Origin: Candidatus Celerinatantimonas neptuna
Lineage (GTDB): Bacteria > Pseudomonadota > Gammaproteobacteria > Enterobacterales > Celerinatantimonadaceae
Reading direction: 5' to 3'
NCBI GenBank assembly: GCA_911810475.1
Contig: OU461276.1
Coordinates: 2,605,501-2,669,500, forward strand
Length of the DNA stretch: 64,000 nucleotides
In this document: piece by piece, positions 18,296 to 28,480 of the stretch
Numbering within the stretch: position 1 is the stretch's first letter
How the letters are laid out: every line of letters begins with the position of its first letter
The notes under the pieces: generated by a model
What the model saw: only the letters and a program-made list of their open reading frames with translations
Database searches by the model: none
Told to the model about the DNA's origin: nothing
Program-made: the position numbers and the translations under genes

Positions 18296-20188
18296 ATGAC
18301 CAATCAATATACCTCGGATGCAATTGAGGTCCTGAGTGGGCTTGATCCGGTAAGACGTCGACCGGGCATGTATACCGAAACCGATCGACCGAATCATCTG
18401 GCCCAGGAGGTCATAGATAATAGTGTTGATGAAGCATTAGCAGGGTATGCACAGAATATTTGTGTCACTTTGTATCAGGACCAATCTTTATCAGTCAGTG
18501 ATGATGGACGTGGGATGCCTGTTGATATTCATCCTAAACTTGGGGTGAGTGGTGTCGAGCTGATTTTTACCCGGTTACATGCCGGTGGTAAGTTTTCTAA
18601 TAAAAACTATCAGTTTTCTGGTGGATTGCATGGCGTTGGAATTTCAGTTGTTAATGCTTTGTCAAAGCGTGTTGAGGTTGAAATAAAACGTGATGCTCAA
18701 ATCCATCGAATGGCTTTTGAAAACGGTAATAAAGCTGAAGAATTATCGGTGACAGGGACTGTTGGTAAGCGAAATACAGGTACTCATGTACATTTTTGGC
18801 CGGATGTCGGGTATTTTGATTCACCTAAGTTTTCGTCGCCCAAGCTAACTCATTTACTTCGGGCTAAAGCGGTTTTATGTCCGGGTCTGACGATTAAGTT
18901 TATTGATGAAGTCAAACAAGAAACACAGCAATGGTGCTTTGATGATGGTCTGAATGATTACCTGATTCAATCTGTTGAGAAATGGGAAAGTCTTCCTCAG
19001 TATCCTTTTTCAGGTAATGGTGGGAATGAGCTTGAGAAAGTTGAATGGGCTGTTACCTGGTTACCTGAAGGCGGGGAAAGTGTTACTGAAAGTTATGTTA
19101 ACCTGATTCCGACACCGCTTGGTGGCACGCATGTCAATGGTTTCCGTCAAGGATTATTGGACGCGATGCGTGAATTTTGTGAGTTTCGAAATTTGTTGCC
19201 CCGAAATATTAAATTAACACCTGATGATGTGTGGGACAGGTGTTGTTATATTTTATCCGTCAAAATGCAAGATCCACAGTTTGCTGGGCAAACAAAAGAG
19301 AGGCTATCTTCCCGACAGTGTGCAGGATTTGTTTCTGGGGTCGTAAAAGACGCTTTTAGTCTTTGGTTAAATGCGAATACAGCCGAAGCTGAACAATTGG
19401 CTGATGTGTTTATTAGCAATGCGCAGCGGCGTTTACGGGCTGGGAAAAAAGTAGCCCGTAAAAAAGTGACAAGTGGGCCAGCACTTCCAGGTAAATTAAC
19501 AGACTGTTCGACTCAGGAGCCATTGCGTGGAGAGCTGTTTTTGGTGGAAGGTGATTCGGCTGGAGGAAGTGCTAAACAAGCAAGGGATCGCGAGTTTCAG
19601 GCAATTATGCCGTTAAGAGGGAAAATTTTAAACACTTGGGAAATTGATGGTGTTGATGTTCTGGCATCGCAGGAAATTCATGATATCTCTGTTGCAATTG
19701 GAATTGATCCGGATAGTGATAATTTAGATAAATTACGTTATGGTAAGATTTGTATCTTAGCTGATGCTGATTCGGATGGTTTGCATATTGCAACTTTGTT
19801 ATGTGCGTTGTTTGTTCGTCATTTTCGGGCTTTAGTTGAAGAAGGCCACATATTTGTCGCTATGCCACCACTTTATCGTATTGATGTTGGTAAAGAAGTG
19901 TTTTATGCGCTGGATGAATCAGAAAAAGAAATGGTATTAGCACGGATTGCGTCTGATAAAAAGCGGGGTAAAGTGAATGTACAACGCTTTAAAGGATTAG
20001 GTGAAATGAATCCGTTGCAGCTAAGAGAAACAACGATGGCTCCCAATACGAGGCGTTTGGTTCAGTTAACGATCGATGATTATCAAAATACGATTGAAAT
20101 GATGGATAGATTGTTGGCGAAAAAACGTTCAGCAGACCGGCGTGGGTGGTTGGAAGACAAAGGGAATATGGCTGTGGATCTTGTTTAG
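18296..20188 (+). CDS. parE: DNA topoisomerase IV subunit B
   Basis: ParE is the ATPase subunit of topoisomerase IV, which unlinks daughter chromosomes. The 630-residue protein has the GHKL ATP site (EVIDNSVDEALAG, DDGRGMP, GGLHGVGISVVNALS), the transducer region, and the TOPRIM motifs LVEGDSAGGSAKQARDREF and ILADADSDGLH. The C-terminus ends with the expected RRGWLEDKGN. The quinolone-region sequence looks wild type. parC follows 2.4 kb downstream, separated by a GGDEF/EAL gene whose ATG abuts the parE stop. Confidence 0.97.
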   Translation: MTNQYTSDAIEVLSGLDPVRRRPGMYTETDRPNHLAQEVIDNSVDEALAGYAQNICVTLYQDQSLSVSDDGRGMPVDIHPKLGVSGVELIFTRLHAGGKFSNKNYQFSGGLHGVGISVVNALSKRVEVEIKRDAQIHRMAFENGNKAEELSVTGTVGKRNTGTHVHFWPDVGYFDSPKFSSPKLTHLLRAKAVLCPGLTIKFIDEVKQETQQWCFDDGLNDYLIQSVEKWESLPQYPFSGNGGNELEKVEWAVTWLPEGGESVTESYVNLIPTPLGGTHVNGFRQGLLDAMREFCEFRNLLPRNIKLTPDDVWDRCCYILSVKMQDPQFAGQTKERLSSRQCAGFVSGVVKDAFSLWLNANTAEAEQLADVFISNAQRRLRAGKKVARKKVTSGPALPGKLTDCSTQEPLRGELFLVEGDSAGGSAKQARDREFQAIMPLRGKILNTWEIDGVDVLASQEIHDISVAIGIDPDSDNLDKLRYGKICILADADSDGLHIATLLCALFVRHFRALVEEGHIFVAMPPLYRIDVGKEVFYALDESEKEMVLARIASDKKRGKVNVQRFKGLGEMNPLQLRETTMAPNTRRLVQLTIDDYQNTIEMMDRLLAKKRSADRRGWLEDKGNMAVDLV

Positions 20189-22591
20189 ATGGAGTCAAAA
20201 GTGGTTAAAAATGTCTATTTAGGCGTTTTAAGCAAGACTTTGTTTCTGTTATTTGGATTACTTTTGTTGATTTTTTCAGGGCTTATAGCCCTGAATTATT
20301 ACAATATTCGTAGCTTTTTTGAAGTCGAGCAAACCACAGTTGTTAAGCAGCAACAAACTTTTTTCAATCAATATTATGCCGATGTACATCAGCGTTTACA
20401 GGCGATGACAAGGGGCATCTTTGCATTCCATCGAACGGGAATTATTTCAAAAGATAAGCTAAAAATATGGCAGCAAATTCGTCGTGACATTGATTTGCCC
20501 GTTCGGAATATGACCATTTTGGATCAACAGAATCATCTTTTGGCCCATGAGGGGCGCTTCCCAACGAATCAACATATTTTAGACTGGTTTGCTCAACATC
20601 CTAATCATTCAAAACCTTTGTGGTTACTTGACTGCTCACATGTCTGTCAGATTTATTTCAGGACAACATTTACTAATGTAAACCATCGGTTTAGCGCAAT
20701 TTATGGATTGGATTCGCTCAAACTATTTGATGCGTATCCTGGAGATAAGAAACATCGGCATATGTTAATTGGGATACAGACTGGAGGGGAAATCGCGCTA
20801 CTGTATACCAGTATCGTGATTAACCCATCATTGGGTAAGCTGATTCATCAGATGACCGCTCAGAAGTTGCGAGATGGTTTACAGGATTTTGTGACATCGG
20901 ATGGTGTTTCTGAGCTGGTTAGCTTTCAGATTAAAAATACCACATCTGCGATGCCTGTTTTTTACGTCCAGTTTCGTCATATAGACGGAATGATACAGCA
21001 TTTTAGAAATTTCAATCGAAATAACGTGTTGTATGGCATTGGTTCGATGCTGTTGTCGATGTTGTTTTTAGGACTTCTTTTGCGGGGACCACTGCTGCGT
21101 ATCCGTAGATTAACGAATTGCCTGCCGATGCTGGCAAGTTCGAATCACCGTCAGTTTCGACAGGTTGTAGCTCAAAACCGTAATTCATGTTTTATTGATG
21201 AGACTGATAATCTGGGAGCGGTTGCTACTCAATTATCGCATCAGTTGGAACGACTGGAACGACAGTTAAAAAGCAGAGCTTGTGAACTGGAATGGATTGC
21301 AGGTCATGATCATTTGACTCAGTTGCCGAATCGACAGGAATTCGAACGTTGTGTGAAATTGAGATTTGATGAGATCCAGCAAGGTTGTCTAATGGTTCTT
21401 GATTTGGACAATTTTAAATATGTGAATGATATCAGCGGTCAGGAGAGTGGCGATCAAATGCTGCGTCAGGTTGCACGGTCATTACGTCGACTGTTACCTT
21501 CAAGTACTGTGATTTCCCGCGTTAGCGGCGATCAATTTGGGCTATTCATCGATGATTTGGATAGTGCTCTGGTAGAGACGACTGCTCAGCGTATTAACGA
21601 GCGAATTGGGCAAATTAGTGTTCCCGGGCTTCATACCATTCATACAGCTTCAGTAAGTATTGGTATTGCGCTCTATCCAGAGCATGACGAGAGTTTTATA
21701 GGGTTGATGAGTAAAGCCGATATTTGTTTATTCCAGGCAAAGAATCAGGGGAAACATTGTGCGGTTATTTATCACCCTGATGGGAAAGGTGGTGATTTGG
21801 TGCAGCGGCACTATTGGTTAGATTTGGCGCAGCATGCGATTAGCCGTAATCAAATGTTACTGTATTATCAACCGATCCGGGATAATCGTTCAGGTGAAAT
21901 TCGCCATTATGAGGTCTTACTGCGTGTAAAAGAAGAAGATGGCCAGCTGATCTCCCCATACGAGCTCATTTTAGCAGCTGAAAAGAATGGGTATATCAGT
22001 GAAATTGATCTATGGGTTATGCAGGCTGCATTTGATCAACTCGAAGATAATTTGAAATATAATCATCCGGATCGATTGGCGATTAACCTGTCAGCCAGAT
22101 CGTTTGCCAGTCAGTCTATTATTAATCAGATTGCTTATGAGTTCGAGACCCGTAATATTCCTGGTGAATTGATTATTTTTGAAATTACAGAAACAGCGGC
22201 TTTACCCAATATTGAGCTTGCCAGGCATCATATTCAAATATTGAAAAATTTAGGTTGCGCTATCGCGCTGGATGACTTTGGTGTCGGATATTCCTCTTTT
22301 CACTCTCTACGAGAGTTACCATTGGATTATATTAAAATTGATGGTTCGTTTATTCAGGATATTTTAGAGAATACCAAAAATCGATATTTTGTTCGGGCAT
22401 TATGTGGTATTGCTCATGATCTCGGTCATTTAACCATTGCTGAATTCGTTGAAAATAAAGCATTAAATGATGAGATTTTAACCTTGGGTGTTGATTATTC
22501 ACAAGGTTATTATGTTGGTAAACCAGTGCCGGCAGAACAGATTTGGTCCACCCAGCGAACCGCGCAAGTGTTATCATTGCGAGTTAATTAG
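20189..22591 (+). CDS. membrane GGDEF-EAL protein, probable c-di-GMP phosphodiesterase
   Basis: An 800-residue sensor with a TM helix at about residues 13-33, a ~240-residue periplasmic region, a second TM near residues 285-305, then GGDEF and EAL domains. The GGDEF signature is degenerate (RVSGDQFGLF, near residue 445), so cyclase activity is unlikely. The EAL domain keeps EVLLR, INLSARS, EITETAA, ALDDFGVGYSS, KIDGSF and EFVEN, so hydrolysis of c-di-GMP is plausible. The ATG abuts the parE stop. A GTG at 20201, behind a better GGAG site, is an alternative start. Finding it between parE and parC is unusual. Confidence 0.88.
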   Translation: MESKVVKNVYLGVLSKTLFLLFGLLLLIFSGLIALNYYNIRSFFEVEQTTVVKQQQTFFNQYYADVHQRLQAMTRGIFAFHRTGIISKDKLKIWQQIRRDIDLPVRNMTILDQQNHLLAHEGRFPTNQHILDWFAQHPNHSKPLWLLDCSHVCQIYFRTTFTNVNHRFSAIYGLDSLKLFDAYPGDKKHRHMLIGIQTGGEIALLYTSIVINPSLGKLIHQMTAQKLRDGLQDFVTSDGVSELVSFQIKNTTSAMPVFYVQFRHIDGMIQHFRNFNRNNVLYGIGSMLLSMLFLGLLLRGPLLRIRRLTNCLPMLASSNHRQFRQVVAQNRNSCFIDETDNLGAVATQLSHQLERLERQLKSRACELEWIAGHDHLTQLPNRQEFERCVKLRFDEIQQGCLMVLDLDNFKYVNDISGQESGDQMLRQVARSLRRLLPSSTVISRVSGDQFGLFIDDLDSALVETTAQRINERIGQISVPGLHTIHTASVSIGIALYPEHDESFIGLMSKADICLFQAKNQGKHCAVIYHPDGKGGDLVQRHYWLDLAQHAISRNQMLLYYQPIRDNRSGEIRHYEVLLRVKEEDGQLISPYELILAAEKNGYISEIDLWVMQAAFDQLEDNLKYNHPDRLAINLSARSFASQSIINQIAYEFETRNIPGELIIFEITETAALPNIELARHHIQILKNLGCAIALDDFGVGYSSFHSLRELPLDYIKIDGSFIQDILENTKNRYFVRALCGIAHDLGHLTIAEFVENKALNDEILTLGVDYSQGYYVGKPVPAEQIWSTQRTAQVLSLRVN

Positions 22592-22640
22592 AATGTTTAC
22601 CATGTGTTGGTAACGAGTTTTATATAGTGGAAGGTATTTC

Positions 22641-24920
22641 ATGAGTGATATGGCTGATCTCAGTCTCGAAGGCGTTGAACGACAGCCGTTACGGGTTTTT
22701 ACCGAGCAGGCCTATCTGAATTATTCAATGTACGTCATTATGGATCGTGCATTGCCGCATATTAGTGATGGCTTAAAACCAGTACAGCGACGCATTATTT
22801 ATGCGATGTCAGAATTAGGTTTATCTTCAGTTGCTAAGTACAAAAAATCGGCCCGTACGGTTGGTGATGTATTAGGTAAGTATCATCCGCATGGCGATTC
22901 TGCTTGCTATGAAGCGATGGTTCTGATGGCCCAGCCATTTTCTTATCGTTATCCTCTTGTTGATGGTCAGGGAAACTGGGGGGCACCAGATGATCCGAAA
23001 TCTTTTGCTGCAATGCGTTATACCGAAGCGCGTCTGTCTAAATTTTCGGAAGTACTGTTAAGTGAATTAGGTCAGGGTACTGTGGAATGGGGCCCTAATT
23101 TTGATGGTACATTGCAGGAGCCTGTGACCTTACCTGCCAGATTACCGCATATTCTGTTAAATGGCGTGACTGGAATTGCTGTTGGGATGGCAACCGATAT
23201 TCCTCCTCATAATGCCCGGGAGGTGGCGAATGCTTGTGTTTATCTTCTCGATCATCCTAAAGCTGAGCTATCGGAGATTCTTGAATTTGTAAAAGGTCCT
23301 GATTATCCGACTTCGGCTGAAATCATTACACCAATCCTGGATATTAAGAAAATTTATCAGACTGGGCGGGGAAGCCTGAAAATGCGTGCTGTCTATCATG
23401 AAGAAGACGGCGATATTGTGATTACAGCTTTACCGCATCAGGTCTCCGGGGCAAAAATTCTTGAGCAGATTGCAAGCCAGATGCAGGCGAAAAAGCTCCC
23501 TATGGTTGTCGATCTGCGTGATGAAGGTGATCATGAAAATCCGACCCGAATTGTTATTGTGCCGCGTTCTAATCGGGTTGATATTTCCATGCTGATGGGG
23601 CATTTATTTGCTTCAACTGATCTTGAGAAGAATTATCGGGTTAATCTCAATATGTTGGGATTGGATCGTCGCCCTCAAGTGAAAAGTCTGCTTCAGATAC
23701 TGTCTGAATGGCTGATTTATAGGCGTGATGTTGTTCGCCGTCGTTTACAATTTCGGCTGGATAAGGTTTTAGCGAGATTACATATCTTAGAAGGGTTATT
23801 GGTTGCTTTTCTCAATATTGATGAAGTGATTGAGATTATTCGTAGCGAAGATGATCCTAAAGCCGCATTAATGGCTCGTTTTGAATTATCCAAGAAACAA
23901 GCGGACGCTATTTTAGAGATCAAGTTACGTCAATTGGCAAAACTTGAAGAAATCAAAATTAGAGCCGAACAGAAAGAATTAGCTGATGAGCGAGATAAAC
24001 TGCAGTTATTACTGGGATCTGAGCGTCGTCTTAACACATTGATTAAGAAAGAGCTTTTAGCTGATGCTCAAACTTATGGTGATGACCGGCTGTCACCATT
24101 GGTTGAACGTCAGGAGTCTAAAGCACTAAAAGAGAAAGATTTGGTCCCTGCTGAAGCTGTGACCGTTGTGTTATCGCAAATGGGGTGGGCCCGCAGTGCT
24201 AAAGGTCATGAGATCAATGCTGCCGAACTTAATTATAAATCAGGTGATCAGTATTTAGATAGTGCCCGGGGAAAAAGTAACCAACCTGCGATTTTCCTTG
24301 ATAGTTCAGGGCGAAGTTTTTCGCTTGAAGCTCATTCACTGCCTTCTGCCCGAAGCCAGGGAGAGCCTCTGACAGGGCGGTTTGATTTAGCAGCCGGTGA
24401 AAACTTTAGTCATGTTGTGATGGGCGATGACGACCAGCTTTTCCTGTTAGGAAGCGATGCCGGTTATGGGTTTATTTGTAAATTTACAGATATGGTGAGT
24501 AAAAAGCGCAATGGGAAGGCATTACTGACTGTTCCGTCAGGATCTAAGGTGATGTCTCCTCAAGCCATTGGAGATTTACAAGAGGATCTGTGTTTGTCCA
24601 TCTCGAATGAAGGCCGTATGCTTTTATTCCCATTGACCAGCTTGCCTGAGTTATCAAAAGGGAAAGGGAATAAGATGATTGGTATTCCTGCTAACCGAGT
24701 TAAAAACAGAGAAGAGTTTGTTAAAGTGTTGACTGTTTTACCTGCTGATTTGCCAGTGACTTTGTGGGCCGGAAAACGTAAATTGACGCTAAAACCTTCT
24801 GATTTGGAACACTATCGAGGGGAACGTGGGCGGCGTGGAAATAAGCTTCCCAGAGGATTACAACGTGTTGATCGGGTTGAGATTGAACAGATGAACAACG
24901 CGGACGGAAAAGAGAGTTAA
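22641..24920 (+). CDS. parC: DNA topoisomerase IV subunit A
   Basis: ParC is the DNA-cleaving subunit of topoisomerase IV. The 759-residue protein has [21 protein letters not shown], the quinolone-region [14 protein letters not shown] with wild-type Ser and Glu, and [11 protein letters not shown] with the active-site Tyr. A coiled-coil gate ([20 protein letters not shown]) and a C-terminal beta-pinwheel follow. Length matches E. coli ParC (752). The ATG at 22641 has AGTGGAAGG upstream. Confidence 0.97.
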   Translation: MSDMADLSLEGVERQPLRVFTEQAYLNYSMYVIMDRALPHISDGLKPVQRRIIYAMSELGLSSVAKYKKSARTVGDVLGKYHPHGDSACYEAMVLMAQPFSYRYPLVDGQGNWGAPDDPKSFAAMRYTEARLSKFSEVLLSELGQGTVEWGPNFDGTLQEPVTLPARLPHILLNGVTGIAVGMATDIPPHNAREVANACVYLLDHPKAELSEILEFVKGPDYPTSAEIITPILDIKKIYQTGRGSLKMRAVYHEEDGDIVITALPHQVSGAKILEQIASQMQAKKLPMVVDLRDEGDHENPTRIVIVPRSNRVDISMLMGHLFASTDLEKNYRVNLNMLGLDRRPQVKSLLQILSEWLIYRRDVVRRRLQFRLDKVLARLHILEGLLVAFLNIDEVIEIIRSEDDPKAALMARFELSKKQADAILEIKLRQLAKLEEIKIRAEQKELADERDKLQLLLGSERRLNTLIKKELLADAQTYGDDRLSPLVERQESKALKEKDLVPAEAVTVVLSQMGWARSAKGHEINAAELNYKSGDQYLDSARGKSNQPAIFLDSSGRSFSLEAHSLPSARSQGEPLTGRFDLAAGENFSHVVMGDDDQLFLLGSDAGYGFICKFTDMVSKKRNGKALLTVPSGSKVMSPQAIGDLQEDLCLSISNEGRMLLFPLTSLPELSKGKGNKMIGIPANRVKNREEFVKVLTVLPADLPVTLWAGKRKLTLKPSDLEHYRGERGRRGNKLPRGLQRVDRVEIEQMNNADGKES

Positions 24921-24946
24921 CCCCCCTGTTGTTGGGGCATTTTTTC
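24921..24946 (+). terminator. weak terminator candidate after parC
   Basis: CCCC and GGGG flank a seven-base loop and are followed by CATTTTTT. The stem is only four to five pairs, so this is tentative. Confidence 0.35.
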
Positions 24947-25067
24947 TGATAGAGATTAAGATGGGTCGGATTTTTTAGATATGAAAATCCTTTTTAAGGA
25001 AACTCTTCTTGTTCATAATTAAGCCAGCGAGTATACTCGCAACCCTCATTTGTATAGGTGTACTTTG

Positions 25068-25847
25068 ATGCTGGCTTTTATTCGAATGTTAGCGATGTTG
25101 GTTTGCTTGAGTTTGGTTTTCCTTGCCGCTTGCGTCTATTGCCTCATACGGCCTTGTCACCGTAATTCAGTTTATTATTTCGGTCGCTTATTTGCTTGGT
25201 TTGGCTATCTTGTCGGTATTAAGGTCGAAGTTCGCTATACCGATAAGTCCTCTCTTCCCCGACAGGGCGTCTATATTGCTAATCATCAGAGTAGCTATGA
25301 TATGTTGACGCTGCCTTTTGCTTTAAGACCCGGTACCGTGACTATTGGTAAAAAGAGTTTGGTTTGGCTCCCTTTATTTGGCCAGATTTATTGGTTAACC
25401 GGAAATATTCTGATTAATCGGGATAAAAGTAGCCGGGCTTCGTTAACACTGGATCAATCTGCAAAGAAAATTCGCAAAAGAAGCATTTCTGTCTGGATGT
25501 TCCCTGAGGGAACGCGTAGTCATGGGCGTGGTCTCTTGCCTTTTAAAGCGGGGGCATTCCATCTGGCTCGCCGGGCAAATGAACCAATTGTTCCTGTATG
25601 CTGTTCTTCAACACACCAACAGATTAAATTAAATCGTTGGAATAATGGTCGGGTTATTATTGAGGTTGGTAAACCGATTGATTGTAGCCAATGGCCTAAA
25701 AATGAACTTCGTCATGAAATCCAGTCGTTACATTTGCGCATGCAGCAGCGTATTTATCAATTAACAATAGAGGCTCGTGGTGATGCAGCTGATTATCAAG
25801 GGTGTCCCGCTTCTAAACTTAAAGGGGGATCAATAAGTGGAATCTAA
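25068..25847 (+). CDS. plsC: 1-acyl-sn-glycerol-3-phosphate acyltransferase
   Basis: PlsC acylates lysophosphatidic acid to phosphatidic acid at the inner membrane. The 259-residue protein opens with a long hydrophobic segment (about residues 2-28), then NHQSSYDML (the NHX4D catalytic motif), GKKSLVWLPLFGQIYW, NRDKSS, MFPEGTRSHGRG and PIVPVC. The ATG at 25068 is chosen over a TTG 18 bases upstream. Its end overlaps the rraB start by 11 bases. A second PlsC-like protein lies at 53364-54098. Confidence 0.92.
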   Translation: MLAFIRMLAMLVCLSLVFLAACVYCLIRPCHRNSVYYFGRLFAWFGYLVGIKVEVRYTDKSSLPRQGVYIANHQSSYDMLTLPFALRPGTVTIGKKSLVWLPLFGQIYWLTGNILINRDKSSRASLTLDQSAKKIRKRSISVWMFPEGTRSHGRGLLPFKAGAFHLARRANEPIVPVCCSSTHQQIKLNRWNNGRVIIEVGKPIDCSQWPKNELRHEIQSLHLRMQQRIYQLTIEARGDAADYQGCPASKLKGGSISGI

Positions 25848-26214
25848 AGAAATCCTCCAATGGCAAGAGGAAACTGATGCGATTATTCAGGAGCTCTTAG
25901 ATGATGGAAGTGATCCGGACGCGGTTTATACTATTGAACATCATTTTACGAGTACCGATTGGAATGCATTAGAAAAAACAGCTGTTAACTGCTTTAAAGC
26001 TGGTTATGAAGTAACCGATGCTGAAGAAGTTGAATTGGATGATGGTGCTAAAGTGATGAGCTTTGATGTTGTCGTTGAAATGGAGTTAAAAAGCAATGCG
26101 ATTAAATCTGATATTACAAAGCTGGCTGGTTTAGTTGCTAGTCCAAATGTTTTTTATGATGGATGGGGGACCTATTTCGAAGGTGATGAAGAATATGATG
26201 ATGAGGCCGAATAA
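25837..26214 (+). CDS. rraB: regulator of ribonuclease E activity B
   Basis: RraB binds the C-terminal scaffold of RNase E and alters mRNA turnover. The 125-residue product shows the family features: acidic composition, SDPDAVYTIEHHFTSTDWN, CFKAGYEVTDAEEVELDDG, and SPNVFYDGWGTYFEG, ending in an acidic tail. The start is GTG, overlapping plsC and preceded by AAGGGGGA within the plsC coding region, so translation is probably coupled. Confidence 0.92.
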   Translation: MESKEILQWQEETDAIIQELLDDGSDPDAVYTIEHHFTSTDWNALEKTAVNCFKAGYEVTDAEEVELDDGAKVMSFDVVVEMELKSNAIKSDITKLAGLVASPNVFYDGWGTYFEGDEEYDDEAE

Positions 26215-26226
26215 TATTAAGTGATT

Positions 26227-26254
26227 GCACCTGACACAGGTTCAGGTGCTTTTA
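26227..26254 (+). terminator. terminator after rraB
   Basis: GCACCTGA (26227-26234) and TCAGGTGC (26242-26249) form an eight-pair stem followed by TTTTTAT. It lies between rraB and the convergent phosphatase-like gene. Confidence 0.75.
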
Positions 26255-26277
26255 TACTTTTATGTCGATTGTATGGG

Positions 26278-26742
26278 TCATGATGCTTGTTTCTTTTGCG
26301 TCGAATATTGTGTTACCAGCTGAGCAATCCATTGGTCAAGTTGGTTCATTAGTTGCTCTGTAATCAAAGCGACCGATTCTTCATCATCGACTGTGAAATA
26401 TCGACACTTTGCTGTAAATTCCGGATAGTATTTTTCTATTAATTGCTGATGCTCTTGTTTGTCCATTGCAAATAAGTAATCAGCTTGGTTTAGTTCTTCA
26501 TAGTTGACTGCAGGGGCTGCCTTGTGAAGCTCGTCACCTGGGGTGGTCAGGTGATCAAAGAGATATTTCATTTGATGAGTAATTGAGCCTCTGTGTTTGT
26601 TCTTATTCAAATCGCTCGGTAGGGCTTTTGAACTGGCGTGGTAAGGCAAGTTCAAAGTTTCACTCCAATGATTAAAATATTCTTCGGCTAAGTGACTTCG
26701 ATAGTAATCATCATTTGTACATAAAAACAGGACTTGTTTCAT
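26278..26742 (-). CDS. low-molecular-weight phosphatase-like protein with altered P-loop
   Basis: A 154-residue protein whose start, VLFLCTNDDYYRSHLAEEYFNHW, resembles LMW protein-tyrosine phosphatases and arsenate reductase-like relatives. LFAMDKQEHQQL resembles the loop with the general acid region. In relatives that I know the P-loop is CX5R (for example CTGNYYRS). Here six residues separate Cys and Arg (CTNDDYYRS). The insertion may abolish or change catalysis. The ATG at 26742 is preceded by GAGG. The gene is alone, convergent with rraB. Confidence 0.65.
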   Translation of the reverse strand: MKQVLFLCTNDDYYRSHLAEEYFNHWSETLNLPYHASSKALPSDLNKNKHRGSITHQMKYLFDHLTTPGDELHKAAPAVNYEELNQADYLFAMDKQEHQQLIEKYYPEFTAKCRYFTVDDEESVALITEQLMNQLDQWIAQLVTQYSTQKKQAS

Positions 26743-27227
26743 GGCTAATAGCCTCTAGTGTTAATGATACAAGGGCAATATATGCGTATATTATTTGCTC
26801 TAATTGTCACAATGTTGACGGCTACATGGCGGACAGACCCTATAAGTAAGCAGTAAAGGCTGCAATCAGTCAGTACCCAATATCCGAGCCCCAGAATCAA
26901 TCTAGCAAATAAATATGACGTTAATATGTATTAACTCACTTAATTGATGTTATTTCAATACACCATTATGCAAATATGTATAATAGATGATATAGACAAA
27001 TTGCGTCACTTTTTTAAAGAAGAGTGGTTTTAGGCTGATGAAATGGATTCGGATTTTAATCAGAATGTATAGGGTTAATCTTTTCTAACTGATTCGATTT
27101 GGGATATGAGTGCTTTGTTTGATAAGAGGTAAGCGTGATTTTAGCGTTGAAGAGGTTTCATATCTGAAAATAGTTTTGATACAACATGAATGACAGTTAA
27201 TGAACTAACGATAAAAATAGATTTTGA
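26743..27227. other. 485-base spacer between divergent genes
   Basis: AT-rich region that must hold promoters for the phosphatase-like gene and the deaminase. A 24-codon frame at 26782-26856 (starts MRILFALIVTML, AGGG upstream) is the only candidate small gene and is too short to judge. No operators recognised. Confidence 0.35.
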
Positions 27228-28283
27228 ATGATAGTGAAAATGGAACAAAGCGTGATAACAAGAGATTTTGTTGAAAAGTTGCCAAAAGTTGAATTACATC
27301 TTCATATTGAAGGAACTCTCGAACCTGAATTGATGTTTGAGTTGGCTCATCGTAATCAGCTCCCGATTGTCTATAAAAGCCCTGAAGATGTGAAACAAGC
27401 TTATCAATTTAATAATTTGCAATCATTTTTAGATATTTACTATCAAGGTGCAGATGTTTTGCGCTATGAGCAGGATTTTTATGATCTAACATGGGCTTAT
27501 TTGAAAAGATGCCAGGCTGATCACGTGATTCATACGGAGATCTTTTTTGATCCACAAACACATACGCATCGTGGAATTTCATTTGATACGGTTGTAAATG
27601 GTATTAATCGGGCCTTGAAAGATGGTCAACAGGAACTTGGAATAAGTAGCCAATTGATCATGTGTTTTTTGAGACACCTGGATGAAGAGAATGCATTTTT
27701 AACATTGGAGCAAGCTTTACCTTATCGGGATAAGATTGTAGGAGTCGGGCTTGATTCTTCTGAGGTAGGCCATCCACCTGAAAAATTTGCCAAAGTATTT
27801 GCAAAAGCTTTAGAGCTAGGGTTTAAAACGGTTGCTCATGCGGGGGAAGAAGGGTCTGCAAACAATATAAAAACGTCAATTGAGACCTTGGGTGTTTCTC
27901 GTATTGATCACGGTGTTCGGTGTGTTGATGATCCTGAGTTGGTTGAAGAACTTGCTAAAAATCAGATGCCACTGACTGTTTGTCCTTTATCGAATCTTAA
28001 ATTGAAGGTTTTCGATAAAATGAGTGACCATAATATTGTAACGCTTCTTGATAAAGGTCTGTGCGTGACGATTAACTCGGATGATCCAGCTTATTTTGGC
28101 GGGTACATGACTGAAAATTTTTGGGCTGTGATTTGTGCCCACTCACTTAGTAAAAAACAGGTCGCTCAGTTTACAGTCAATGCGATCAATGCAAGTTTTA
28201 TCAGTTCTGAGCAGAAAGCTGTGTTTCAAAAGCAATTGAAAGATTATGTTATATCTTCAGGTGAAATATCATCGATGTTATAA
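27228..28283 (+). CDS. adenine deaminase (adenosine deaminase superfamily)
   Basis: A zinc/iron amidohydrolase of about 350 residues. Its motifs VELHLHIEGTLEPE, VAHAGEEGS, RIDHGVR and INSDDPAYFGGY are typical of the ADA-like group shown in Pseudomonas and others to deaminate adenine to hypoxanthine, rather than adenosine itself. The second ATG at 27240 is an equally good start. The gene is monocistronic. A true adenosine deaminase (42739) is also in the window, which argues for a distinct substrate here. Confidence 0.82.
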   Translation: MIVKMEQSVITRDFVEKLPKVELHLHIEGTLEPELMFELAHRNQLPIVYKSPEDVKQAYQFNNLQSFLDIYYQGADVLRYEQDFYDLTWAYLKRCQADHVIHTEIFFDPQTHTHRGISFDTVVNGINRALKDGQQELGISSQLIMCFLRHLDEENAFLTLEQALPYRDKIVGVGLDSSEVGHPPEKFAKVFAKALELGFKTVAHAGEEGSANNIKTSIETLGVSRIDHGVRCVDDPELVEELAKNQMPLTVCPLSNLKLKVFDKMSDHNIVTLLDKGLCVTINSDDPAYFGGYMTENFWAVICAHSLSKKQVAQFTVNAINASFISSEQKAVFQKQLKDYVISSGEISSML

Positions 28284-28480
28284 AGTCCATCGGGATTGCT
28301 TAGAGCCTGTTTATTTTTGTTGCTTTTGCTGTTTATTTAGACGTGTTTAATTTGAATAGATTTCAATCACCGAAGCTTAACAGCACTTGAATATAACTTT
28401 ATATTCATAACCTTGATCCTTTCTTATCGCTCGCCTACGGTTATGAGGAGCATTGTCTTCAATATCAGGCGGGCACTCCT

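Noticed and set aside
26782..26856. 24-codon frame starting MRILFALIVTML with AGGG upstream
   Set aside because: Too short, no family and no supporting context; mentioned only in the spacer note.
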